Positions 34,752-45,648 of a stretch of 64,000 bases of DNA are shown piece after piece. How positions within the stretch are numbered: the first letter of the stretch is position 1; each line of letters opens with the position of its first letter. The notes beneath the pieces were generated by a model that was not told the origin of the DNA, made no database searches, and saw nothing but the letters and a program-made list of their open reading frames with translations. The DNA is from Helicobacter valdiviensis (GTDB lineage Bacteria > Campylobacterota > Campylobacteria > Campylobacterales > Helicobacteraceae), in NCBI RefSeq assembly GCF_003245365.1, contig NZ_NBIU01000006.1, positions 1 to 64,000 on the forward strand. Reading direction: 5' to 3'. The translations under genes were made by a program, and so were the position numbers.

Positions 34752-35136
34752 AAGGAGGGCTTTTAGCCTTTTTGAAGTTTTGATTGTGCTTATATTGCTT
34801 GGGATTTTGAGTTCTTTGGCTTTGCCAAAATTTTATGCTTTTAAAGAGGGGGCTTGCACTAAAAAGCTTCAGTTGCAAATTTTTGATGTGAAGCTAAAAA
34901 TTGCAAGCAAGAGAGAACAAAATGCTATAGGGATTGAAAATATAGATTTTAGCGATGTGTTTAATGGACTTGATTTTGTGCAAGGCTCTTGTTATTTTAA
35001 AAAGCAGAAAAATGGAGTGATAGGAGTTAATGGAGATAAAAAAGTTTCTTTTATTTTAAAAAATGGGATTTTAGAATGCCAAAATACAAAAAGTTCTAAG
35101 TTGCATAACAAGGAATCTTATTGCGATATTTTTTAA
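34741..35136 (+). CDS. Second pseudopilin-like protein (TTG start)
   Basis: A 131-residue protein with prepilin signal RRAFSLFEVLIVLILLGIL and a short globular domain holding four cysteines. The only plausible start is a TTG at 34741 that lies within the last codons of the preceding pseudopilin gene, giving an 11-base overlap and implying translational coupling. The pair could be minor pilins that prime a pseudopilus or serve in DNA uptake. Function is not shown by context. Confidence 0.7.
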   Translation: MNFKRRAFSLFEVLIVLILLGILSSLALPKFYAFKEGACTKKLQLQIFDVKLKIASKREQNAIGIENIDFSDVFNGLDFVQGSCYFKKQKNGVIGVNGDKKVSFILKNGILECQNTKSSKLHNKESYCDIF

Positions 35137-35774
35137 AGGGGTTTTTGGATAAAAAGTTGCAGATTAGAAACTTTGCAACCCTTTTATTATAAAGGGTTAA
35201 AGTCTTAAAATTTCTTTTAAAGATAAGAAGTAAAACAGTGAAATAATCTTAAATCCTATTAAAAGAGATATTGCTATCACTCTAATGATAAAGAGGGAAA
35301 ATCTTTAAATGACATTTCTTAGGTTGCTACAAAAGAGTTAAACATCATAGTGGTTTAACAAACTATCCAAAACACTAAAATAAATAGAGCATAGTCTTAT
35401 ATAGTAATCTATAAAATATTTAAAGTTATTATCTGCTTGCTATGGATTACTTTAGAGCTAAAGCTCCTTGCAATGATGGAGAAGAGTATCTAACAATGAC
35501 AAAACTTTACAATAGCAAAGCTTTTAAATGCAAACAACAATAATCTATAAGAGGATACTTTTTCTTGTTTAGGAGACTTCTTATAGTCTATTATTTAAGT
35601 TAATATCTCTAATAAAGCCTATATAGACTTTTATAAAAACTGTAGGTTAAGTGATATTGGGTGCTTATAAAATAATCTTTTTAAAATTCACAAATATTTT
35701 ACATTCATAAGGACTTGTTTTTACACGCCTTTTTTATACTTTCATAAAATTTAATTCTTATAAAGGACAAATTT
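35137..35774. repeat. Gene-free stretch with decayed repeats and the pst promoter
   Basis: 638 bp with no credible gene. A block near 35470-35520 (TTGCAATGATGG, GAGTATCTAACAATGAC, TTTACAATAGC) has a worn counterpart near 46508-46556. The right end holds TATACT at 35735-35740, a likely -10 for pstS with a leader near 28 bases. Confidence 0.5.
35735..35740 (+). promoter_or_regulatory. -10 element of the pst operon
   Basis: TATACT, 35 bases before the pstS ATG. A Pho-type operator is expected for this operon, but none could be identified with confidence by eye. Confidence 0.4.
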
Positions 35775-36596
35775 ATGAAAAAGTATTTTTTGGGAATGTT
35801 GGCAGGTTTAAGTCTTACTGCAAGTGTGGCGATGGCAGAGAATATCCATCCTATTACTAGAGAAATGGGTTCAGGAACTAGAGGGGCATTTGTGGAGATT
35901 TTTAATATTACCAAAGAAGTAAGAGGCAAAAAAATTGATGCAATTTCTACAAGTGCAGAGGTTACAAACTCTACAGGAGTAATGATTGCAAGTATTGCAA
36001 ATTCTAAAAGTTCCATAGGTTATATTTCTCTTGGTTCTTTAAAGGATAATGTAAAAGCATTAAGTATCGATGGAGTAGCACCTAGTGTAGAAAATATCAA
36101 CAATAAAAGTTATAAAATCGCAAGAAATTTTAATCTTGTAACCAAAAGCACAAATCCTTTAATGGAAGATTTTTTAAACTATGCGACCACTTCTAAGGAC
36201 ATCATTCAAAAAGCGGGCTATATTGCTACAAAAGAAGGCAATCACAAGGTTTCACAAATTGAAGGTAAGCTTGTAATTGCAGGATCTAGCTCTATTACTC
36301 CTCTTATGGAAAAATTAGCAGAGGGTTATAAAGGTGTTAATAAAAAGGCTACCATTGAAATTTTGCAATCAGATTCTACAACGGGTGTAAATTCAGTTGT
36401 AGATGGATTGGCTGATATTGGTATGGTTTCACGCGATGTTAAACAAGCGGAGTTGGATAAGGGTATTAAAGTGCAAGTGTTAGCGGTAGATGGTTTGGCA
36501 ATTATTGTCAATAAAGAAAACAAAATTGATAATATTTCTAAAGAAGCTGTTAAGAAAATCTTCACAGGGGAGACAAAAGAGTGGGATAAACTCTAA
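35775..36596 (+). CDS. pstS: PstS-like phosphate-binding protein with swapped halves
   Basis: A 273-residue periplasmic protein with a signal peptide (1-21). Ordinary PstS begins with a GSSS/T phosphate loop half and later has an SGTR half. Here the order is reversed: residues 26-155 contain ITREMGSGTRGAFVEIF and IGYISLGSL, and residues 164-273 contain KLVIAGSSSITPLMEKLAEG, DIGMVSRDV and IFTGETKEW. Both halves keep their phosphate-contact motifs, so it should bind phosphate, but it looks like a circular permutation. It heads pstSCAB. I recall similar swapped forms in some Firmicutes, unchecked. Confidence 0.88.
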   Translation: MKKYFLGMLAGLSLTASVAMAENIHPITREMGSGTRGAFVEIFNITKEVRGKKIDAISTSAEVTNSTGVMIASIANSKSSIGYISLGSLKDNVKALSIDGVAPSVENINNKSYKIARNFNLVTKSTNPLMEDFLNYATTSKDIIQKAGYIATKEGNHKVSQIEGKLVIAGSSSITPLMEKLAEGYKGVNKKATIEILQSDSTTGVNSVVDGLADIGMVSRDVKQAELDKGIKVQVLAVDGLAIIVNKENKIDNISKEAVKKIFTGETKEWDKL

Positions 36597-36633
36597 TCCC
36601 TCTTTTGTAAAAATTTAAGGATTTAAAAACCAA

Positions 36634-37497
36634 ATGATAAATATTCTTTTTTCTTCATCTTTTAAAGAAAGATTTTTTCAAGCTCTTTTTGGTATCTGTG
36701 CTTTAGTTTCTATTATTGCTGTGGCTTTAATTTGTATGTTTTTGTTTGCAAATGCTGTGCCTACAATCCACAAAATAGGATTATTTGATTTTATTTTTGG
36801 GCTTGATTGGTATCCCACAGAAGAGATTTTTGGGATATTGCCTATGATTGTAGGAAGTTTTTATGTGAGTGCGCTTGCAATTTTAATAGGTGTTCCTATT
36901 GGTGTTTTAAGTGCAATTTATCTTTCACAATTTTGCCCTCCAAAATTAAAGCGTTATTTATTGCCTTGTGTAGAACTTTTAGGGGCGATACCAAGTGTAG
37001 TTTATGGATTTTTTGCATTAATGATTATCGTCCCTATGCTTTCATCTGTTTTTAGTGGAACTTCTGGAAAAAGTTTGTTGGCTGCTAGTTTGATTTTGGC
37101 AATTATGATTTTGCCTACAATTATTTTGGTGTCTAAGGCGGCATTAGATTGTGTAAGCAAAAGTTATTATGAAGGGGCTTTAGCACTTGGTGCAAGTAAA
37201 GAGAGAAGTGTCATTTTTGCTATGCTACCTGCTGCAAAAAGCGGAATACTAGCTTCTGTTATTTTGGGAGTGGGTAGAGCTATTGGAGAGGCTATGGCAG
37301 TGATTATGGTAGCAGGTAATCAAGTCCAAATTCCTACTGCAATAAGTGATGGCTTACGCACACTTACTACAAATATTGTGCTTGAAATGGGTTATTCACA
37401 AGGATTGCATAGAGATGTATTGATTGCAAATGGCGTGGTGCTTTTTGTGTTTATTCTCTTGATTAATCTAAGTTTTAATGCACTTAAAAAAGGATAA
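36634..37497 (+). CDS. pstC: Phosphate ABC transporter permease PstC
   Basis: A 287-residue inner membrane permease with about six helices and the EAA-type loop (YYEGALALGASKERSVIFAM near 182-201). The LLGAIPSVVYGFFAL segment near 113 is typical of PstC/PstA. It pairs with PstA to form the phosphate channel, driven by PstB. It starts 37 bases after pstS and ends 2 bases before pstA. Confidence 0.95.
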   Translation: MINILFSSSFKERFFQALFGICALVSIIAVALICMFLFANAVPTIHKIGLFDFIFGLDWYPTEEIFGILPMIVGSFYVSALAILIGVPIGVLSAIYLSQFCPPKLKRYLLPCVELLGAIPSVVYGFFALMIIVPMLSSVFSGTSGKSLLAASLILAIMILPTIILVSKAALDCVSKSYYEGALALGASKERSVIFAMLPAAKSGILASVILGVGRAIGEAMAVIMVAGNQVQIPTAISDGLRTLTTNIVLEMGYSQGLHRDVLIANGVVLFVFILLINLSFNALKKG

Positions 37498-37499
37498 GA

Positions 37500-38318
37500 A
37501 TGCAAAAGGATTATACTTCTCTTTTTATTTATTATGCACTTAGAATTTCTATTTGCATAACTTTAGGGATTTTTATTTTAATTATTGGTTTTATTTTTGT
37601 AAAAGGTTTGGCACATCTTAGTCCTAAATTATTTGCCCTAGAATATAATAGTCAAAATGTATCTATGATGCCCTCAATTATTAATACGCTTAATATGATG
37701 CTTTTATCGCTTTTAATTGCCATACCCTTTGGTGTTTTTGGGGCAATTTTTTTAAGCGAATATGGGAAGAAAAATTCTAAGATTAAACACATTATAGCCA
37801 TAGCTTCTGAAACTTTGGTGGGGATTCCTAGTATTGTTTATGGACTCTTTGGTTATTTAGTGTTTGTGCATTATTTAGGATTTGGTTATAGCTTTTTATC
37901 AGGTAGTCTTACGCTTTCTATTATGATTTTGCCCCTTATTTTAAGAAGCGCACAAGAGGCTTTGCATTCTGTGCCACTTTCTTTGAGGGAAGCAAGTTTT
38001 GCTCTAGGGGCTAGCAAGCTTCGCACACTTTTTTCTATCATTTTGCCTGTTGCAATTCCTGGGATTTTGGCAGGTGTTATTTTAAGTATCGGAAAGATTT
38101 TTGGAGAGAGTGCAGCATTACTTTATACAGCTGCGACTGTTCCACAAGTTGCAGGGCTTTTAGATTCTGCTAGAACTTTAAGTGTGCATATGTATGTGAT
38201 TTCAAGCGAGGGCTTACATATGAATGAAGCTTATAGCACGGCAATGGTTTTAATTATTATTGTTTTATTAATCAACATAATTTCTAATTTTTTAGCAAAA
38301 AAACTAACAAAGGCTTAA
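37500..38318 (+). CDS. pstA: Phosphate ABC transporter permease PstA
   Basis: A 272-residue permease with six hydrophobic helices, [17 protein letters not shown] near 109, and the EAA loop [20 protein letters not shown] near 160. It forms the membrane channel with PstC. Only 1 base separates it from pstB. Confidence 0.95.
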   Translation: MQKDYTSLFIYYALRISICITLGIFILIIGFIFVKGLAHLSPKLFALEYNSQNVSMMPSIINTLNMMLLSLLIAIPFGVFGAIFLSEYGKKNSKIKHIIAIASETLVGIPSIVYGLFGYLVFVHYLGFGYSFLSGSLTLSIMILPLILRSAQEALHSVPLSLREASFALGASKLRTLFSIILPVAIPGILAGVILSIGKIFGESAALLYTAATVPQVAGLLDSARTLSVHMYVISSEGLHMNEAYSTAMVLIIIVLLINIISNFLAKKLTKA

Positions 38319-38319
38319 T

Positions 38320-39078
38320 ATGGATAAAAAAGTATGTTTTAGCATTAAAGATATGAATTTATTTTATGGCGATTTTCACGCATTAAAAAATATTAATATG
38401 GAGATTTTTAAAAAAGAAGTTACTGCATTTATTGGTCCTAGTGGTTGTGGAAAATCAACCTTTATTAAATGTTTAAATAGAATGAATGATTTGGTAGAAA
38501 ACTGTAAAATTAAGGGAAAAATACTATTTCACGGAGAGAATATTTATAAAAAATACGATGTTACTGCTTTGCGAAAAAAAGTTGGTATGGTGTTTCAAAA
38601 GCCTAATCCTTTTCCATTAAGTATCTATGAAAATATCGTTTTTGGCCCTAAAACTCACGGTATTAAAGATAAAGCAACGCTAGATAATATTGTAGAAGAA
38701 AGCTTAAAAGATGTGGGACTTTGGAAAGATTTAAAGGATAGATTAAAGCAATCTGCCTTATCTTTAAGTGGGGGACAACAGCAAAGACTCTGCATTGCTA
38801 GAAGCATTGCTATCAATCCAGAAGTTATCTTGATGGACGAGCCAACAAGCGCATTAGATCCCATTTCTACTTTGAAAATTGAAGAGCTAATTTCTAAGTT
38901 AAAAAAGGATTATACAATTATTATTGTTACACATAATATGCAACAAGCCAATCGTATTTCAGACAAGACTGCCTTCTTTCTTCTTGGGGAAATGGTGGAG
39001 TTTGATACGACACAAAAGATTTTTAATAAACCTAGAGATAAAAAAACTCAAGATTATATTCAAGGAAAATTTGGTTGA
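38320..39078 (+). CDS. pstB: Phosphate ABC transporter ATP-binding protein PstB
   Basis: A 252-residue ATPase with Walker [10 protein letters not shown] at 39-47, the PstB-typical [26 protein letters not shown]-type Q-loop, [14 protein letters not shown] signature and Walker [14 protein letters not shown]. It drives phosphate import through PstCA. PstB is also known as a partner in signalling phosphate status to the PhoR-type kinase that follows. Confidence 0.97.
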   Translation: MDKKVCFSIKDMNLFYGDFHALKNINMEIFKKEVTAFIGPSGCGKSTFIKCLNRMNDLVENCKIKGKILFHGENIYKKYDVTALRKKVGMVFQKPNPFPLSIYENIVFGPKTHGIKDKATLDNIVEESLKDVGLWKDLKDRLKQSALSLSGGQQQRLCIARSIAINPEVILMDEPTSALDPISTLKIEELISKLKKDYTIIIVTHNMQQANRISDKTAFFLLGEMVEFDTTQKIFNKPRDKKTQDYIQGKFG

Positions 39079-39105
39079 TAAAGAAAAATAAAATTAATAA
39101 TGTAT

Positions 39106-39111
39106 TATAAT
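39106..39111 (+). promoter_or_regulatory. -10 element of the two-component system genes
   Basis: A perfect TATAAT in the 69-bp gap between pstB and the response regulator gene, 37 bases before the ATG. The regulator pair can therefore be transcribed apart from the pst operon. Confidence 0.5.
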
Positions 39112-39147
39112 TTATCCAAGACAAGGTTGTTAATTTAAGGAATATAT

Positions 39148-39813
39148 ATGGTATATATACTAGAAGATGAAAGTTCTATTTTAGAGCTTGTTTTATATGC
39201 TCTAAAATCTCAAAACATTGAAGCAAAAGGATTTAGCAACGCACAAGATTTTTTTGAAGAATTAAAAAATAAACTGCCAAAAGTTGTCATTTTAGATGTA
39301 ATGCTTCCAGGAATTGGCGGGTTTGAAGTCTTGGAAAAATTAAAAAAATCTCCAAAGACTAGAAATATTGGAGTGCTTATGCTAACAGCCCTAAGTAGCG
39401 AATATGAGAAAGTTAAAGGGTTAGATTTAGGAGCAGATGATTATATTACCAAGCCTTTTGGGGTTATGGAATTATTGGCTAGAGTAAGAGTGATTTTAAG
39501 GCGTTTAGAAAATAAAGAGGAAGAAATACTGCTAGATGGATTGGAATTTTCTACTAGAAGCCATAGAGTTGTTGTTGATGGCAAAAGAATAGAACTTACT
39601 TTAAAAGAATTTGAGCTTTTAGGATTTTTATTAAAAAATATTGATCGCACCTTTAGCCGCGATGAACTTTTTGAAGTGCTGTGGGGGTATAGCTATACTA
39701 ATGAAAGTAGAACTTTAGATGTGCATATTAAAACCCTAAGGCAAAAGCTAGGTTCTTGGGGGAGTAAGATAAAAACTATTAGAGGGATTGGTTATAAAAT
39801 AGAGGTAGAATAG
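39148..39813 (+). CDS. OmpR/PhoB-family response regulator
   Basis: A 221-residue regulator. The receiver domain (1 to about 118) has the acidic pair Glu6-Asp7, phosphoacceptor Asp50 in VVILDVMLPG, Thr80 in MLTAL and Lys102 in ITKPFG. A winged-helix DNA-binding domain follows (about 127-221, with TLKEFELLGFLL and ESRTLDVHIKTLRQKLG). Position after pstSCAB suggests it is the phosphate-responsive regulator, PhoB-like, or the C. jejuni PhosR counterpart. It would then activate pst under phosphate limitation. The stop overlaps the kinase start (TAGTG). Confidence 0.9.
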   Translation: MVYILEDESSILELVLYALKSQNIEAKGFSNAQDFFEELKNKLPKVVILDVMLPGIGGFEVLEKLKKSPKTRNIGVLMLTALSSEYEKVKGLDLGADDYITKPFGVMELLARVRVILRRLENKEEEILLDGLEFSTRSHRVVVDGKRIELTLKEFELLGFLLKNIDRTFSRDELFEVLWGYSYTNESRTLDVHIKTLRQKLGSWGSKIKTIRGIGYKIEVE

Positions 39814-41462
39814 TGTATAAAAAGATATTTTTAGCCATATTTCTTACTTGTGTTAGTCTTTTGGTTTTGGCGAATCTTTTTTTGCTTTTTAGCTTAGAAA
39901 ATGCACTGCAAAAGGAAGCTTTTAGCACATTAAAAAAAGAGGCGATGCTTTTAAAAACTCATCTTTTTGATGTGGCTAAAGGAGAAATCCCAACTACTTA
40001 TCGCATAAGTATTATTTCTAAAGAGGGTAAAGTAATTTATGATAACAATGCTAATGAGTTAGGAGTGCATAAGGATAGAGAAGAGATTAAAAAAGCATTA
40101 AGGGATAAAGAAGCAAGGGCGGTGCGTTATTCTCATACAATGCAAAGCAAAATGCTCTATTATGCCACACAGGCTACCTTGCAAAATGAAATTGTTGTTT
40201 TGCGTCTTGCTATGCCAAAAAGCAATGTAGAAGAGAATTTTGAAGAATTTTTACCTTTTTTTGCATTAGAATTTGTTTTGTGTCTTTTGCTAAGCTTTAT
40301 GATTGCAAGGGTGCTAACAGCTTCTATTATCAAGCCTTTAAAAACTTTAACTTTGGATAATTTATCCCAAAAAATGCCCTATAGAGAGTTAGAGCCTTTT
40401 ATTAAGGCATTAAAGCAAGAGCATAAAGCTGTGAAAAATAAATTAAAAGGTTTAGAGCATAAGCAAAATCAAATGCTTTTGCTTACACAAAATATGAGCG
40501 ATGGGATAATTTTACTCAATAAAGATGGCAAGATTTTGCTTGTAAATGAGCGTGCAGAAGAGTATTTTAATGCTATTTCTAATTTGCATTCTATTTATGA
40601 GTTAAAAGATGCGCTTTTTTTGCAAAAGATTCTCCCTCTTCTTACGCTTTTTAAAAAGCATAAAAAGCAGCAAACAGAATTTGTAACTTTGGGAAATAAA
40701 GAATGTGAAGTGGTGTTTTGCCCTATCCATTCTAAAGATAAATTTAAGGGAATTATCATTATTTTGCACGATTTAGATGCACAAAAACAAGCCCAAAAAC
40801 TTCGTAGAGAGTTTAGTGCAAATGTAACCCATGAGCTAAAAACACCCTTAACTTCTATCTTGGCTAGTAGTGAAATGCTAAGTAATGGGCTTGTTAGCAA
40901 AGAAGATACGCAACAATTTTTGCAAAAAATAGAAAAAGAAGCTAAAAGACTTTTAGAGATGATTGATGAGATTTTGCGACTTTCTTTTTTAGATGAAGCA
41001 CAAGATCATTTGCCTATGCAAACTGTGGAATTAAAAAATATTATCCAAAATGTTTTTGAAAGACTAAAAATTATTGCCAATAACAATAAAATTACACTTT
41101 TAAGTGATTTACAGGAATGCACCATTAGAGGGAATGGAGAGCTATTAGAAAATCTTATTTACAATCTTTGTGATAATGCTATTAAATACAATAATAAAGG
41201 CGGTTTTGTAAAAGTTACATTAAAAAAAGAGCAAGATGGCATTTGCTTAAGCGTTAAGGACAATGGGATTGGCATACCAAAAGAATCGCATAAGAGAATA
41301 TTTGAGCGTTTTTATTGTGTGGATAAGGGCAGAAGCAAACAGCTTGGAGGCACTGGGCTTGGGCTATCTATAGTAAAATCTGTAGCCAAATTGCACCATG
41401 CAAAGATTGAGGTAAAAAGCAAGGCAGGCAAGGGAAGTGAATTTTTGTTTTATTTTCCTTAA
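39813..41462 (+). CDS. Sensor histidine kinase, PhoR-like
   Basis: A 549-residue inner membrane kinase starting at a GTG that overlaps the regulator stop. Two membrane helices (about 5-27 and 150-170) bracket a periplasmic sensor of about 120 residues. A PAS-like region follows (about 225-320), then HisKA with phosphoacceptor His340 in FSANVTHELKTPL, and HATPase with the N box NLCDNAIKYNN, G1 DNGIGIP and G2 GGTGLGLSIV. It should phosphorylate the preceding regulator. Unlike E. coli PhoR it has a substantial periplasmic loop, so a direct external signal is possible. Confidence 0.9.
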   Translation: MYKKIFLAIFLTCVSLLVLANLFLLFSLENALQKEAFSTLKKEAMLLKTHLFDVAKGEIPTTYRISIISKEGKVIYDNNANELGVHKDREEIKKALRDKEARAVRYSHTMQSKMLYYATQATLQNEIVVLRLAMPKSNVEENFEEFLPFFALEFVLCLLLSFMIARVLTASIIKPLKTLTLDNLSQKMPYRELEPFIKALKQEHKAVKNKLKGLEHKQNQMLLLTQNMSDGIILLNKDGKILLVNERAEEYFNAISNLHSIYELKDALFLQKILPLLTLFKKHKKQQTEFVTLGNKECEVVFCPIHSKDKFKGIIIILHDLDAQKQAQKLRREFSANVTHELKTPLTSILASSEMLSNGLVSKEDTQQFLQKIEKEAKRLLEMIDEILRLSFLDEAQDHLPMQTVELKNIIQNVFERLKIIANNNKITLLSDLQECTIRGNGELLENLIYNLCDNAIKYNNKGGFVKVTLKKEQDGICLSVKDNGIGIPKESHKRIFERFYCVDKGRSKQLGGTGLGLSIVKSVAKLHHAKIEVKSKAGKGSEFLFYFP

Positions 41463-42152
41463 TGGAATAATGTTTTGTTATAAACACTATTATGGTTTTA
41501 AGAAGAAACCAATGAAAGAGTGTAGAATAAGTGTGTTGTGATAGCTTGTGGAGTGTCATTATTCTAAGCTAGGGTTTTGTAATGATTTGTTTTGTTGTGC
41601 TTTATGATAATGTGCTACATTGTCATTAAAGAGGCAGAAGCACCAAAGAAGCTATCTTGATTGTTAAATTTCATAATGGGCTAGGTAATCCTATAAGGAG
41701 CAACTAAAATCTAGTAGATAATTCCTTAAAATTACATTCTACTTTATTCCATTTGTGATGATAGAGGGAGAAAAGCCTTATGATAACTATGCTTTAGTTT
41801 TAAAGGAATTAATAACAATGGAGATTTTTGCTATTTAGCCCTATTATCTTAAACCATACAATATAATTTACTTTTTTCTTGCTTTGTTTTTGTATTTTCA
41901 AATTGATTGAATATTTTTTGAAAATTATAAATTATTGTAAAAATCATAATATTTATTTATATTAAGTATCATTTATTGTATTTATTAATATATCTAATAT
42001 AAATATTATTGTTAATATTTTACACATTTTATAAATAAAATATATTTATTTTATAATTTTTAAAATATTTTATTTTTGTTTAACAAAATGATTAATAAAA
42101 TTTTGCCTCAAATTTTCTTAAATTTTACAATAAATTAATAAAAAGGAAACCC
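41463..42152. other. Gene-free stretch upstream of the autotransporter
   Basis: 690 bp. The first half carries worn repeat-like phrases (GTCATTATTCTAAGC, TTGTAATGAT, TTGTCATTAAAGAGG) like other gene-free stretches here. From about 41870 it becomes extremely AT-rich up to the autotransporter ATG, with many possible -10 boxes and no single best one. Confidence 0.45.
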
Positions 42153-45100
42153 ATGAGTAATGTCAAATTCCTAGCGGGGGGGGGGGGCAAAATATAACCT
42201 TTTAAAAGCTTCTTTCCTTTCATTTACTGCATTTTCAGTTTTAACTTCAAATATTTATGCGACTTCTATAGATTCTAAAACCATTAGTGGTGGAGGCTGT
42301 AATAATAATGAATGCACGATTAGTGGTGAGCAGACTGATAAAGTTATAATCAATGGCGATAATAGTAAATTAACCATAGGGAGCAAAGGAAAGCTGGTTG
42401 TAAGTGGAGAAGGGCAAAATGGCAATAGTATACAAATAATAAACGGTAAAGATTTAAGTATAGACAACCAAGGAAGTATTAGTGCTACAGCTAATGGTAT
42501 TTTGCTTGAAGGTAGTAATGGAGCTATTAGTGCCAATATAAATAATAGTGGTTTTATCACAACTACAGGACATGCTGCTATAAATATTAATAAGAATTCT
42601 ATAGTGAAAGAGTTAAAAAATAATGGGAGTTTACAAGGGCAAAATGGCATTGCTTTGTGGAATGGTGGTAATATAGAAAGTCTTAATAATTATGGGACTA
42701 TAAAGGGGACTAGCGGAAAAGGACTTAGTGTAGAAACCAAAGTGGATATAGAACAAATTGTTAATTCAGGTGAGATTATAGGAAAAGACAATGCTATTGA
42801 GTTGCATGAGCAAGCGAAGGTAGATAGAATAGAAAATAGTGGCACCATTCTTTCTAGTAGCTCTAATGGTATGTATGTAAGAGGAGATGTAGGAGAAATT
42901 AATAATAAACAGGGTGGAAGGATACATGGTGCTGAGAGTGGATTAAGTATTATCCGTTTAAATGACTATAAAATCAATATTGAAAAAGTAATAAATGAGG
43001 GTGATATTGTTGGAGTGGCAGGAAACGGCATTGAGCTTCAAGGGTTGGTTAATGAAGAGGTTTTAGGAGAGTTAGACAATAGGGGAAATATAGAGGGAAA
43101 GCAAAATGGAATCTATCTAGGAGCGTTTTTTGGAAAGCATGCAAAAGTTGGAGAGATTAAAAATGAGGGAAACATTAAAGGGGGTGTCAATGGGATTGCA
43201 CTGATGACAAATAAAGAACTTGCTACACTTGCAAACTCCATTGAAAAAATAGATAATAAAGGCTTTATTGTAGGTGAGAGTGGAGCTGGATTATTCTTGC
43301 AAAATCAATATCAAAAGATTTTAAATACCATCACGCTTGAGGGTTCTAATACTTTAATGGCAGGAGGAGAAGCAGGAATTATTAATAATGGAACCATAGG
43401 AAGTGATCAAAAAGACAATGAAGATACTATCATTTTAAAAGAGGGTGCAATAATTTCTTCTATAGTTTCTAGTGCAAATAATCTTTATCTAAACACGGCT
43501 AATCCTGCTATTTTAAATGAAAAATCAGGAAAAATACAAGGAAACATTTCTTTAGAAAGTGGCTCTAAACTCATAGGGGGCATTTATAATAAAGGAACTA
43601 TCAGCGGAGATATAAAAACTAGCGGAAAAGACACGCAAATCCTAGGCGAAATTAACAATGAAGGGAGCATTAATGGTATTAAAAATGGCAATGGTGCTTT
43701 CATTGAAGCAATTACTAATAATGGCATGATTACTAATGGAGTTATGAATAATGCAACTATAGGAGAGATTACTAATAACAAAACTCTAAAAATTACAAAT
43801 ACCAAAGAAAATAATGATGAGGGAGGCTTTATAGGAGCTATTGCTAATAATGGAGCTATGGAGATTGATAATGCAAGTGAGATTGGAAGTCTTACTAATA
43901 ATAAAGAGGGTTCATTAAGTCTAAAAAATCAAGAAAAAGGAATTATAGGTAGCTTTACTAATGAGGGAGAATTAACAAGCTTGGAAAATCAAGGAGTTAT
44001 TAAAGATTTTGAAAATCAAGGAAGTTTAGAGAGACTTAGCAATGATGGAAAACTAGAACTTAATAATGCAAAGGGGGAAATTAAGCAAGGTATTGTAAAT
44101 ACTGGGGAATTAACCTTTGCAAATTATGCCTATAATAGCCCATCTTTAAGAGAAAGTGGCACTAATATTACACAAGGCTTTGTGGGTAAAACCTCCAATG
44201 GCTATCATTTTGAAAATAATGGGGATAGTGCTAAACTTAAAATTAGTGGTTGGTATTTTAATGCTCCTGAATTTAATAGTAAGGAAGAAAGATTAAACAA
44301 TTCTATTTTGGCAGGGGGGACAAATATAGGCGGTATTAGTGCAGATAAAATTTATGTAAGTGGTGCAGATATGAATGTTATTTATGATTCTAATACTTTC
44401 TTTAGTGATAAAGATGGAAATGCTATAGGAGGAAGCATTAATAATGGAATGGGAATAGATGCAGATGATATTTATTCTGTAGATGAACTTTTTAAATTTG
44501 TAAATGTAGGAGAAAAAGGTAAATATACAGCTTATTTATTGACTGATGAACTAAGCGGTAAAACTCTTGCAAAATCTATCATTCAATCAAGTAGAATGCG
44601 ACAGATTAATACAAGCAATATTTTAAAAGAAGTAAATTCTAAAAACTTTAGAACAAACTTTAGAGATATACAAAGATTAGAACAATCCACTAAAGATATT
44701 GCTATTTCCTCTTCTAGTTTTGTAGATAAACAAGAAAAGAATACAGAAGAAAATTATAACACCTATGATATTTTAAGAGAGTTTGAAGAAATCTTCCTGC
44801 CTCAAAAAGATGTTAATAAAGATATTTATAGTTTCTTAGTCCCTTATTATAATTACTCTTCATTAAATTTAGAAGAAGGACTGGGAAGATTAAAGGTAAA
44901 AACAAGTGGTATTATAGGAGGAGCACAAACCAAACTAGATAATGAATATGGAATTTTAGGCTTTTATCTAGGATATGAAACTGCAGACAAAGAGCAACAA
45001 AGACAAAGATTAACAATGGATGATACAGTTTATTATGGAGGACTAACCTATCATCACACTTTTTTAAGAGATGGGATTAAAGAATTTTACTTTAGCACTA

Positions 45101-45648
45101 CTACAAGAGTAGATTATACAAAAAGCAAAGTAGAAAAAACTTATCAAAATGGTGTTGCAAAGATTAATACCAAAGTAGAAACTTATGGATATGGATTAGA
45201 ATCTAAAGTAGGGGCAAATTTATTTAATATAGGAGATATTTCTATACTTAGTCCTGAAATGGGATTGAGTTATATGGGGATTAGTTCTAAGGATTTTAGC
45301 CTAAACCATTTAGGAGGCACAAAAGAGCATTATTATGCAACGCAAGTAAATTTTGTAGATTTTATTGCTTCTATTAAATACCAAAGAGCTTGGAATGATA
45401 GATTAAGATTTAATGGAAGTGTGGGAGCTTTAATAAATCTTTATAATGATGCCAAAGGAGAAATGAGAGTAAATAGAACCTATTTAAGCAGTGATGTAAA
45501 AACTTCAGGTGCTTATGGTTTTAGCACATTGGGTGCTACTTATAATATTGCAAACAATACAGATTTATCTCTAAATTATGGAGTGGTTTTAGGAGATGCT
45601 AAAAGCTATTCACACAATATCTATTTAAAGCTAGGAATATGGTGGTAG
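42153..45648 (+). CDS. Phase-variable autotransporter adhesin, frame OFF at G12
   Basis: The ATG at 42153 (GGA ribosome binding site 6 bases upstream) encodes MSNVKFLA and then enters a 12-G tract. With 12 G the frame stops at TAA 42195-42197. With 11 G (or 14) it would join the long frame and give about 1164 residues: a signal peptide ending near SNIYA, a passenger of NNG and N-x-G-x-I repeats likely to fold as a beta-helix, and a C-terminal autotransporter beta-barrel (about the last 280 residues) ending in GIWW. The frame is open from the tract to 45648, so this is a switch and not a decayed gene. It probably mediates adhesion or aggregation. Confidence 0.88.
42176..42187 (+). repeat. Homopolymeric G12 tract in the autotransporter signal region
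   Basis: Twelve G starting with the last base of codon 8. Slippage by one base removed (11) or two added (14) puts the ATG in frame with the passenger and barrel. Confidence 0.97.

Noticed and set aside
42500-44100. Many short NNG/GxI-type repeats as a possible CRISPR or satellite
   Set aside because: The repeats are degenerate, lie within an open frame and fit a beta-helix passenger; no fixed direct repeat with unique spacers.
42502-45648. Autotransporter starting at the TTG at 42502
   Set aside because: The same frame is open back to the G tract and includes a signal peptide; a start at 42502 would remove export.
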